From positions 172,443 through 236,442 of the forward strand of contig NZ_FOBU01000002.1 of the NCBI RefSeq assembly GCF_900109915.1: a stretch of DNA of 64,000 nucleotides, in the 5' to 3' direction. The position numbers were made by a program, and so were the translations under genes. Below, in pieces: positions 36,300-43,690 of the stretch. Source of the DNA: Luteibacter sp. UNCMF331Sha3.1. Its GTDB lineage: Bacteria; Pseudomonadota; Gammaproteobacteria; Xanthomonadales; Rhodanobacteraceae. Below the pieces are notes generated by a model that saw only the letters and a list, made by a program, of their open reading frames with translations, made no database searches and was not told the DNA's origin. How positions within the stretch are numbered: the first letter of the stretch is position 1; every line of letters starts with the position of its first letter.

Positions 36300-37142
36300 A
36301 TGAAGAAGACTCTGGCTACCAGCATCATGGCCAGGCTTGGCGTGGCGGGCGCGATCGCGTCCGCCACGCTTTTTGCCCTGCCAGCCCTCGCCCAGGACAC
36401 CCGTCTCAGCCTTGCCGACCGCGTGTCGCGGCTCGAGCAGCAGTCGCAGGCGCAGGCCGGCACCACGACCCTGGTGAACCAGGTCAACGATCTCCAGCAG
36501 CAGGTATCGCAGCTGCAGGGTCAGATCGAAGAGCTCCAGCACCAGAACCAGCAACTCCAGGATTCCCAGAAGGCGCAGTACGCGGACCTCGATTCGCGGC
36601 TGGGTCGTATCGAAAAGGGTGGGGCGCCTCAGGGCCAGCCCGCCGCTTCCAGCCCGCCGCCGTCGACGCCGAATCCGTCGGCCGCCGCCGTCGCTGGCGC
36701 TTCCGCCGCCGCACCCGCGGTCGCCGCGAGCGCGCCGTCCCAGCCCGCCAGCGGTGACCAGCAGGCCGCGTACGACGCCGCGTTCAAATCGCTGCGCGCC
36801 GGCGACTACGTCACCGCGTCGCGCGGCTTTCGCGACTTCCTCGTCAAGTACCCGGACAGCCCGCTCGCGCCCAATGCCTATTACTGGCTGGGCGAGTCGT
36901 ACTACGTGACCATGAACTACCCGGTCGCCATCGAGGCCTTCCAGCGCCTCGTGAAGCAGTACCCGCAGAGCGACAAGGTCTCGGACGGCCTCCTCAAGGT
37001 CGGTTACTGCCAGATCGAACTGAAGCAGCAGGACGCCGCGATCGCGACCCTGAAGCAGGTGACGGCCAAGTATCCCGGCACGAAGGCCGCGGGTCTCGCA
37101 CAGGAACGCCTGCGTCGTCTGCAGCGCCAGACGGCCAACTAA
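36300..37142 (+). CDS. cpoB: Cell division coordinator CpoB (YbgF), TPR protein
   Basis: A 280-residue periplasmic protein with a signal peptide ending PALAQ. A trimerising coiled coil (about 35-100, many Gln: LQQQVSQLQGQIEELQHQNQ) and an Ala/Pro/Ser linker precede three TPR units (YDAAFKSLRAGDYVTASRGF, YYWLGESYYVTMNYPVAIEA and YCQIELKQQDAAIATL). CpoB links Tol function to PBP1B at the septum. It begins 3 bp after pal. Confidence 0.94.
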   Translation: MKKTLATSIMARLGVAGAIASATLFALPALAQDTRLSLADRVSRLEQQSQAQAGTTTLVNQVNDLQQQVSQLQGQIEELQHQNQQLQDSQKAQYADLDSRLGRIEKGGAPQGQPAASSPPPSTPNPSAAAVAGASAAAPAVAASAPSQPASGDQQAAYDAAFKSLRAGDYVTASRGFRDFLVKYPDSPLAPNAYYWLGESYYVTMNYPVAIEAFQRLVKQYPQSDKVSDGLLKVGYCQIELKQQDAAIATLKQVTAKYPGTKAAGLAQERLRRLQRQTAN

Positions 37143-37145
37143 GCG

Positions 37146-37838
37146 ATGAACGGCAACACCGCAACCCCGGCGGAAGTCTCGCCGGTCGCGCCCGTCGCGG
37201 AACGGCTGCGGATCACCGAGATCTTCCACTCCGTGCAGGGCGAGGCCGACGCGATCGGCTGGCCCACCGTGTTCGTTCGCCTGACCGGCTGCCCGCTGCG
37301 TTGCGTGTGGTGCGATACGGAGTACTCGTTCCACGGCGGCCAGTGGCACGACATCGACGCGATTCTCGCGGAGGTCGCCCGCCACGGTGCGCGACACGTC
37401 TGCGTCACCGGCGGCGAGCCGCTGTCGCAGAAGCGTTGCCTCATCCTCCTGCGCAAGCTGTGCGACGCGGGTTACGAGGTGTCGCTGGAGACCTCCGGCG
37501 CGCTCGACGTCTCGAAGGTCGACCCACGCGTGCGCAAGGTCATGGACCTCAAGCCGCCGGATTCCGGCGAAAGCGCGCGCAATCGCTGGGCCAACCTCCA
37601 TCATCTGCTGCCGCACGACCAGGTGAAGTTCGTGATCGCGAGCCGCGCCGACTTCGAATGGTCGCGTGACGCCGTGCGTGAGCATGGCATCGACCGGAAG
37701 GCGATGGTGCTGTTCTCCCCGGTGTGGTCGAAAGTCGAACCGCGCGAACTGGCGGAGTGGATCATCGCCGAACGCCTGCCGGTGCGTTTCCAGTTACAGC
37801 TGCACAAGCTGCTGTGGAACGACGCCGCGGGCCACTGA
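37146..37838 (+). CDS. queE: 7-carboxy-7-deazaguanine synthase QueE (radical SAM)
   Basis: A 230-residue radical-SAM enzyme of the queuosine/7-deazaguanine pathway. It has the N-terminal substrate loop [14 protein letters not shown], the cluster motif CPLRCVWC (CxxxCxxC) followed by DTEYSF, and the SAM-binding VTGGEPLSQ. It converts carboxy-tetrahydropterin to 7-carboxy-7-deazaguanine. It starts 3 bp after cpoB with no room for a preQ1 riboswitch, so it is expressed with the Tol-Pal genes or from internal promoters. Confidence 0.95.
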   Translation: MNGNTATPAEVSPVAPVAERLRITEIFHSVQGEADAIGWPTVFVRLTGCPLRCVWCDTEYSFHGGQWHDIDAILAEVARHGARHVCVTGGEPLSQKRCLILLRKLCDAGYEVSLETSGALDVSKVDPRVRKVMDLKPPDSGESARNRWANLHHLLPHDQVKFVIASRADFEWSRDAVREHGIDRKAMVLFSPVWSKVEPRELAEWIIAERLPVRFQLQLHKLLWNDAAGH

Positions 37839-37854
37839 AAGAACAGGTAACCGC

Positions 37855-38538
37855 ATGAATGCTCCGAACGCACCCCGCAAGGCCGTCATCCTCGTCTCCG
37901 GCGGCATGGACTCGGCCGTGACGATCGCCATGGCCCGCGAGCAAGGGTTCGAGGTCTATGCGCTGAGCGTCGCCTATGGTCAGCGCCACAGCTCCGAGCT
38001 CGAGGCCTCCGAGCGCGTGTCCACCATGCTCGGCGCGGTCGTGCACAAGACGGTGCACGTCGACCTGCGCAGCATCGGCGGCTCGGCGCTCACCGCCGAT
38101 ATCGACGTGCCGGAAGAGGGCGGCGAAGGCATCCCCGTCACCTACGTGCCGGCGCGCAATACGATCATGCTGTCGATCGCACTCGGCTGGGCGGAAGTGC
38201 TCGGTTCGAACGACATCTTCTGCGGCGTCAACGCCGTGGATTACTCCGGTTACCCGGACTGCCGTCCGGCGTTCATCGAGGCGTTCCAGAGCCTCGCCAA
38301 CGTCGCGACCAAGGCGGGCGTCGAAGGTGCAGGCATTCGCATCCATGCGCCGCTGATGCAGATGGGCAAGGGCGACATCGTGCGCGAAGGCGTGCGCCTG
38401 GGCATCGATTTCTCGCAGACCGTCAGCTGCTACAACGCCGATGCGCAAGGCCGCGCCTGCGGTCACTGCGACGCGTGTCGCCTGCGTGCCGAGGGTTTCG
38501 CCAAAGCCGGCGTGCCGGATCCGACGCACTACGTCTGA
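37855..38538 (+). CDS. queC: 7-cyano-7-deazaguanine synthase QueC
   Basis: A 227-residue ATP-dependent nitrile-forming enzyme that turns the QueE product into preQ0. The PP-loop [32 protein letters not shown] and the C-terminal zinc site (Cys residues in [20 protein letters not shown]) are all present. 16 bp downstream of queE. Later queuosine genes are not in the window. Confidence 0.96.
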   Translation: MNAPNAPRKAVILVSGGMDSAVTIAMAREQGFEVYALSVAYGQRHSSELEASERVSTMLGAVVHKTVHVDLRSIGGSALTADIDVPEEGGEGIPVTYVPARNTIMLSIALGWAEVLGSNDIFCGVNAVDYSGYPDCRPAFIEAFQSLANVATKAGVEGAGIRIHAPLMQMGKGDIVREGVRLGIDFSQTVSCYNADAQGRACGHCDACRLRAEGFAKAGVPDPTHYV

Positions 38539-38556
38539 GCGATATCGAGGCTGACC

Positions 38557-39027
38557 TCAACTCGCAGCGCGAAGCAGCGGGGCGAGGTACTGCTGCGCGA
38601 TCCACCAGAAGCAGCCTGCCATGGAGATCAGTGTCGCCACGACGCCGCTGAGGACCCACGTCTTGGTGGCCGTGTGCGAAACGCGTTCTTCGAGCACGCC
38701 GACGCGGCCGGACAAGGTCGCCACCGACGATTCGATGCCGGCCATCCGGACGTCGAGACCATCCATGCGTGTTTCGAGCCGGTCCATCCTCGCGTCGAGG
38801 CCATCCATCCTCGCGTCGAGGCTGTCGATTCGTACCTCGATGCCGTCGATGCGCGCGCCGAGGCGGTGCTCAACGGCGCGCAGCTCGCTTCGCGTCGCCA
38901 TCTGGCGCATCCGCTCCGCGAGCACGCAGACGAATTCGCGTAGGGAACGAGGCTCGAAAGCCGTCCATTCGCCATGCTCGGAGGGATCGAAATCGTGTTC
39001 GATGGTGGTGGGTGGTCGGGCATTCAT
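38557..39027 (-). CDS. Coiled-coil protein with C-terminal membrane anchor
   Basis: A 156-residue protein of no known family to me. Residues about 48-110 are a run of near-identical heptads (GIEVRIDSLDARMDGLDARM and on), a predicted parallel coiled coil. Residues about 125-148 form one membrane helix (GVVATLISMAGCFWWIAQQY). This plan resembles tail-anchored Bdr/DUF1640-like coiled-coil proteins. The heptads correspond to 21-bp repeats in the DNA (around 38755-38840), so the repeat number could vary between strains. Transcribed opposite to queC. Confidence 0.7.
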   Translation of the reverse strand: MNARPPTTIEHDFDPSEHGEWTAFEPRSLREFVCVLAERMRQMATRSELRAVEHRLGARIDGIEVRIDSLDARMDGLDARMDRLETRMDGLDVRMAGIESSVATLSGRVGVLEERVSHTATKTWVLSGVVATLISMAGCFWWIAQQYLAPLLRAAS

Positions 39028-39131
39028 CGCGACGTCCGTGGTGCGGTTGCCGCAACCATACGCATGCCGCGCGGAAAAAAAATGAGAAAAATGCCCAATC
39101 GCACGTCGGGATGACGACGCAGCCTCGCGAA

Positions 39132-39207
39132 TGGTGGGTCGTGCCGGATTCGAACCGGCGACCTACGGATTAAAAGTCCGCTGCTCTACCAACTGAGCTA
39201 ACGACCC
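39132..39207 (-). tRNA. tRNA-Lys (anticodon UUU)
   Basis: A 76-nt cloverleaf with CCA encoded. The acceptor GGGTCGT pairs with ACGACCC; the D arm is GCTCAGTTGGTAGAGC; the anticodon loop is CTTTTAA with UUU; the T arm is CCGGTTCGAATCCGG. tRNA-Lys also follows the tol-pal-cpoB block in E. coli, so the placement is conserved. Confidence 0.97.
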
Positions 39208-39267
39208 ACACGCGGGAACCGGCAAGTTTACGAGGCGGGGCGCGGCGGCACAACCCGGACGGGTGCC

Positions 39268-40212
39268 TCAGGTGGCGACGACGATCGCTTCGACGTCGCG
39301 GCCGGCGTCGCGCCAGGCGCCGAGGCCGCCGGTGAGGGGGCGGACGTTGGCGAACCCGAGCTTGCTGAGCCGTTCCGCCACGCGTGCGGCGGAGACCTCG
39401 TTCGGGCACGAGCAGTAGATGACCACGGCGCTGTGCCGGGGCAGGGTGGCGAGCTCCGCATCGGCCGTGGCGAGGTCGAAAAGGCGCGAGCCGGGAATGA
39501 CGAAGGGGTCGTCGCGACGGCTGCTCGTGGAGCGCACGTCCACGATCAGCGCGCCGGGCTCGTTGGCGAGCAGCATCGACAGTTCGTCGACCGAGATGCG
39601 TGTCTTGCGCAGACGCAGGATCAGCAGTGTGCGCCGCACGTAGCGGAACACGATCCACAACGCGAGGGCGATGATGCCCGCGGCGGCGAGGCCGATACCG
39701 AACTGGCGGAGCAGGGCGAGCACGGCGTCGATCTGGCGATAGAACAGCATGCCCGCGGACAGACCGACGGAAATCCACAGCGTCGCGCCGAGCAGGTCGT
39801 AGACGGTGAAGCGCGAGAAGCGCGTGTCGCTGGCCCCCGCGATCGGAATGGCCACGAGCGACAGGCCCGGTATGAACCGCGACACCAGCAGCAGCTTCAC
39901 GCCGCGCTTTTCGAAGAAACCGCTGGCGCGCCGCACGCAGGTATCGGGCGACAGCGAGATGCGGCAGAGGCCGTCGAGCACCCGGTAGCCGAAGCGCCGT
40001 CCCGTGAGGAACCATGCCGCGTCGCCCAGGAACGCGCCCGCCAGTGCCGCCAGGAACGTGGCGATGATCAGCATCGGATCCCGCGCGGCCACCAGCGTGC
40101 TGCCGACGACGATGAGGGTGGGCATGGCCGGCACGGGAAGGCCGATGGCCCCGGCGAACACGCCGAGAAACGCCACGACGGGTGCCGTGTCCGACCAGTT
40201 GATGCTCGTCAC
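39268..40212 (-). CDS. DedA-family membrane protein fused to a rhodanese domain
   Basis: A 314-residue protein, GTG start. Residues about 10-200 form a DedA/VTT membrane domain with GAFLGDAAWFLTGRRFG and SRFIPGLSLVAIPIAGAS, the family's conserved Gly/Arg elements. DedA proteins take part in lipid-carrier (undecaprenyl phosphate) flipping and envelope homeostasis. Residues about 220-310 are a rhodanese domain whose predicted active-site Cys lies in VIYCSCPNE. So a membrane transporter-like part and a cytosolic sulfur- or redox-reactive part are joined. It lies downstream of the histidine kinase gene. Confidence 0.87.
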   Translation of the reverse strand: MTSINWSDTAPVVAFLGVFAGAIGLPVPAMPTLIVVGSTLVAARDPMLIIATFLAALAGAFLGDAAWFLTGRRFGYRVLDGLCRISLSPDTCVRRASGFFEKRGVKLLLVSRFIPGLSLVAIPIAGASDTRFSRFTVYDLLGATLWISVGLSAGMLFYRQIDAVLALLRQFGIGLAAAGIIALALWIVFRYVRRTLLILRLRKTRISVDELSMLLANEPGALIVDVRSTSSRRDDPFVIPGSRLFDLATADAELATLPRHSAVVIYCSCPNEVSAARVAERLSKLGFANVRPLTGGLGAWRDAGRDVEAIVVAT

Positions 40213-40297
40213 GCCCGCGTCCTCGCCAAGGATCTCTCGATGCGAGCAAAGATACGCCGGTCGCCCGCCACCGGACAGGGGCAGGCATCGCGAAAAC

Positions 40298-41683
40298 CTA
40301 CAGCGCGGGATGCCTGCTGAGCGCGGACGCCACGCGTGCCGCCGCGCCAGCGGCGATGCCGTCGAACTCGGCCCAGAACAGGCTGCCGCGACCGGGGCTG
40401 GAGCGCACGCCGATGCGGCCGCCGAGCGTGTCGGTGATGCGTCGGGCGACGGCGAGCGCCAGGCCGTAGCCGGGGTGGCCGGGAAGCCGCATGAATTCCT
40501 CGAACACGCGCGTCTGCAGGCCGGGATCGAGGCCCATGCCGTTGTCGCGCACCTCCAGCCGGATCGCGTCGCCGCGCCGCCGTATCGCCACCAGGACCCT
40601 GCCATGCGGGGTGCTCAGCACCGCATTGGCGACGAGCCGCTGGAGCAGCTCGCCGAACAGCACGGGATCGGTGCGCAGCGGAAGGCGACCGCCGCGCCAG
40701 CGGACCTCGACGCCGAGGCGCGTCGCGTCGGCTTCGATCGCGGCACGTCCGCGCACGAAGAGGTCGGAGGCGATGAGATCGACGGACGCCGGTTCGACGG
40801 CGCCCGCGTCGAAGCGCGCCATTTCCAGCAGGCCGTCGAGCAGTTCGCCGAGGCGCGTCAGGCTGCTGCGCATCTGCCCGAGCACGGCGCGCTGGCGAAG
40901 ATCGTCGCCCGGCTGCATGCCGGCGACGAACAGCGACAGCGCCTGCAGCGGCTGGCGAAAGTGGTCGCCCACCTGCTCCACGAAACGCGTGTTGCGCGCG
41001 ATGTCCTGCAGTCGCTGACGAAGGGCGTCCGCGAGCGCGGCGTCGTGGCGTTTGCGCAGGTCGACCAGCTCGTCGAGCAGGCTGTCGATCTCGTGCAGCG
41101 TGTCCCCGCCCTGCGCCATCGCCGCGTGGCGCGGATGCAGGAAGCCGTCGATGCGTTCGCGCACGCGTTCCACCGGTGCGACCACGTTGCGTTCGAGCGC
41201 GCGGCGCGCGAACGAGAACGCGATCATCACGCCGGCGCACAACAACAACGTCATCAGCAGGCCCGCGATGCGCCGTTCGTGCGTGGCGGTACCGTCGGAT
41301 ATCGTTTCCAGATCGCCTTCGCTCGTATTCGTCCAGACGTGCAGCGCCCGTTCCGGCGCGAGTCGCCGGCCGCTGTCGACGACCAGATCCGCCGCGTCGT
41401 CGCGGTGCAGGATGGCGCGCTGGGTGGGCGCGTTGCGCGCGAGCGCGCTCGCCAGCGCGTTGCGCTTCGCGTCGTCGCTCGTCCATCCGTCGAGCTTTCC
41501 GGCGATGCGCATCGCCTGCACGTGGGCGATCGCCTGCGCCTCGGCATCGATGGCGCGCATGTGCTGGACACCGAGCATGATGGCCAGCGCGAGCGCGATC
41601 GCCGCCATCGGCAACAGTCCCTTGAGGACGAGTTGCCGTCGTAACGGTGCTGGCCTTCCTGGCATTGGCGGAGACGCGGTCAT
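40298..41683 (-). CDS. Sensor histidine kinase with rearranged H-box
   Basis: A 461-residue membrane protein. Helix 1 (about 19-40), a periplasmic sensor of about 100 residues, and helix 2 (about 139-160) precede a HAMP-like linker and an HATPase_c domain. N-box (LLQRLVANAV), G1 (VRDNGMGLDPG) and G2 (GYGLALAVARR) look intact. The dimerisation helix reads VGDHFRQPLQALSLF where the family has ASHDLRQPL.AL.LF. Thus the phospho-accepting His position is Asp240 and the next residue is His241. It may be unable to autophosphorylate normally or may use the shifted His. 106 bp downstream of the PhnD-like gene. Confidence 0.83.
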   Translation of the reverse strand: MTASPPMPGRPAPLRRQLVLKGLLPMAAIALALAIMLGVQHMRAIDAEAQAIAHVQAMRIAGKLDGWTSDDAKRNALASALARNAPTQRAILHRDDAADLVVDSGRRLAPERALHVWTNTSEGDLETISDGTATHERRIAGLLMTLLLCAGVMIAFSFARRALERNVVAPVERVRERIDGFLHPRHAAMAQGGDTLHEIDSLLDELVDLRKRHDAALADALRQRLQDIARNTRFVEQVGDHFRQPLQALSLFVAGMQPGDDLRQRAVLGQMRSSLTRLGELLDGLLEMARFDAGAVEPASVDLIASDLFVRGRAAIEADATRLGVEVRWRGGRLPLRTDPVLFGELLQRLVANAVLSTPHGRVLVAIRRRGDAIRLEVRDNGMGLDPGLQTRVFEEFMRLPGHPGYGLALAVARRITDTLGGRIGVRSSPGRGSLFWAEFDGIAAGAAARVASALSRHPAL

Positions 41684-41789
41684 GATGCGCCCTTATCGGC
41701 ACGTAGCTTCATGACGAATCTATGAAACGCGCGTTCGTCGCGCGATAGACAAGGGGAGCTAACCTTGCCGGCCTATGCCTTACGGCCTA

Positions 41790-42824
41790 TCACTTGTCGC
41801 GAAGCCGGGCGACGAGGGTGTCGTGGTCGATGCGGATCTTGCGGAAACGCGCCTCGCGCGCGCTGTCGCTGACCCATTGCGCCGAGGAGGCGCGGCGCTG
41901 TTCCAGCGCGTATTCGATATCGGCGAAGGGAACGAGCTCACCGTTGCGTGCCGGTGCGAAGCCGCTGATGTCGTGGATGAGCTTGAGATTGGCGGTCTCG
42001 CGCGCGCCGTCCTTTCCCTTGCCGTAGCCGGTGATGAAGGCGGCGACCTGTTCGCGCAGGGCCGGCGGCAGATCGTTGCGGATGACGATCACGGCGTGGG
42101 GGATGAGCGTCGATTTCCACAACACGTTCAGGCGGGCGTACTGGTCGGGGAAGTGCTGGCGGAATCGTTCGAGGTCGGCCGTGTTGTTGGTGGCGACATC
42201 GGCTTCGCCGTTGGCCACCGCGAGCGCGTTGTTCTGGTGGTTGTCGATGTGCACGCTCTTGAAGTAGGTGTCGGAGTCGAGACCGCGCGCGGCGAAGAAC
42301 TGCGTTTCGGGCACGAGGTAACCGGAGACCGACAGCGCCTCGCCACGCGCGAAGCGCCACTTGCCGGGCTGTCCGAGCAGCTGGCCGAGGGTTCGCAGGC
42401 GCGAATCCTTCGACGTCAGCAGCACGGCGTAATACCCGCGCGAGCCGTCGCCGCGGGTCAGGCGTCCGATCACCTGCATGTTCTGCTGCGACACCGCGTC
42501 GAGCGCGAGCCGCCCCGACAGGAACGCGATGTCCACGCGCTGCTCGCTGATGGCTTGCGCGATGCCTTCGTAGGTCGCGACCGAGACGGCGCGCACCGGC
42601 CGGCCCAGCGCCTTGTGCAGGTCGTCGAGCATCGGCCGCCAGGCCTCGAGCGATTCCGCGGGACCACCGATGGGCAGGATGCCGAACGTGAGCGGGGCGG
42701 TGGGATCGATGTCTCCGGCGGCCGCGTCGCCGGCCTCCGGCGACAGCAGGAGCGCGCACGCGACCATCGCGGCCATCGCGCCACGCAGCCACCCTCGTAC
42801 CGCGCCCTTCACGCCTGCCCGCAT
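41790..42824 (-). CDS. PhnD-like periplasmic substrate-binding protein (phosphate/phosphite/phosphonate family)
   Basis: A 344-residue protein with a signal peptide (RGWLRGAMAAMVACALLLS...AAAG). Family motifs: LTFGILPIGG, the WRPMLDDLHKALGRPVR segment, QRVDIAFLSGRLAL, DNHQNNALAVANGEADVAT and STLIPHAVIVIRNDLP. PhnD proteins bind oxyanions for ABC import, but no permease or ATPase gene is here. Lying between a response regulator and a histidine kinase, it more likely serves as a ligand-sensing partner. The ATG at 42824 is chosen because it begins the signal peptide. Confidence 0.82.
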   Translation of the reverse strand: MRAGVKGAVRGWLRGAMAAMVACALLLSPEAGDAAAGDIDPTAPLTFGILPIGGPAESLEAWRPMLDDLHKALGRPVRAVSVATYEGIAQAISEQRVDIAFLSGRLALDAVSQQNMQVIGRLTRGDGSRGYYAVLLTSKDSRLRTLGQLLGQPGKWRFARGEALSVSGYLVPETQFFAARGLDSDTYFKSVHIDNHQNNALAVANGEADVATNNTADLERFRQHFPDQYARLNVLWKSTLIPHAVIVIRNDLPPALREQVAAFITGYGKGKDGARETANLKLIHDISGFAPARNGELVPFADIEYALEQRRASSAQWVSDSAREARFRKIRIDHDTLVARLRDK

Positions 42825-42915
42825 CGCGCCTGCCCCGCGTCGTTTTCGCGTTCTTCGCGATCCGTGCGCCACCCGGCACCGTGGGCCGGATGGAAGCCGG
42901 TCAGGTGACCGGTGG

Positions 42916-43602
42916 TCAGTCGCCCAGGTGTTGGGCGGCGACCAGTGCCTCGAGACGATTGCGCACATGGAGCGCGCGGAAGATCGCCGCGAGATGAATC
43001 TTGACCGTGCCTTCGCTGATGCCGAGCTCGCGTGCGATGAGCTTGTTCGGCCGGCCCTTCGCCAGCAGCTTCAGCACGTCGATCTGGCGATCCGTCAGCA
43101 CGGTCGCCAGGCGTTCCTTCGTGGTCAGGCCATCGCCGCCGTGCCCGTTCATGGCGAACGTCGGCGCCACGGTGGCGGCGGCCTTCATCGCCTCGGGCGG
43201 TACGTAGATGCCCCCGCCGACGACCAGGCGTACCGCGTTGAGGATCACGTCGGGAGGCGACGACTTGGGGATGTAGCCCTGCACGCCGAGATCGAGTACA
43301 TGGCGGATCGCCGAGGAATCCTCGGTGCCGGACAGCACGATGACCGGGCGCAGGCGCGACGTGCCGTCGTCGTCCGGGCCCTTCAGCGCTTCGATCGTAT
43401 CCTTGATGTGCTCGACGCCATCGGCGCCGGGCATGGCCATGTCGATCAGTGCGATGTCGGGAAGCGGCAGGATCGCCAGCTTCTCCGCGAGCTGTTTAAC
43501 CGTTTCGGCTTCGATGAATTCGACGACATCGCCAAGCTCGCGAAGCTTGAGCTTCACGCCTTCGATGATGAGCCGATGATCGTCCGCGATCAGGACACGC
43601 AT
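42916..43602 (-). CDS. NarL/LuxR-family response regulator
   Basis: A 228-residue cytosolic transcription factor. The receiver domain shows the acidic pocket LIADDH, the phospho-acceptor Asp in IALIDMAMPGADG, the Ser/Thr in VIVLSGTED and the Lys in YIPKSSPP. The C-terminal LuxR helix-turn-helix reads LTDRQIDVLKLLAKGRPNKL and GISEGTVKIHLAAIF. GGAGGAGAGGC before the ATG at 43602 is an excellent ribosome site and fixes the start. The neighbouring hybrid kinase is the likely partner. Confidence 0.93.
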   Translation of the reverse strand: MRVLIADDHRLIIEGVKLKLRELGDVVEFIEAETVKQLAEKLAILPLPDIALIDMAMPGADGVEHIKDTIEALKGPDDDGTSRLRPVIVLSGTEDSSAIRHVLDLGVQGYIPKSSPPDVILNAVRLVVGGGIYVPPEAMKAAATVAPTFAMNGHGGDGLTTKERLATVLTDRQIDVLKLLAKGRPNKLIARELGISEGTVKIHLAAIFRALHVRNRLEALVAAQHLGD

Positions 43603-43690
43603 GCCTCTCCTCCGCCCGCATGAACCGCGAGCCACCCCGTTGTCCGGACCATAGCCCTACGGGCGGCCAACGGCAAGCAGGCCATCCGGC

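Noticed and set aside
37100-37150. preQ1 riboswitch before queE
   Set aside because: queE starts 3 bp after cpoB and no aptamer-like sequence is present.
38755-38840. 21-bp tandem repeats taken as a non-coding satellite
   Set aside because: They encode regular coiled-coil heptads in an open, anchored protein on the minus strand.
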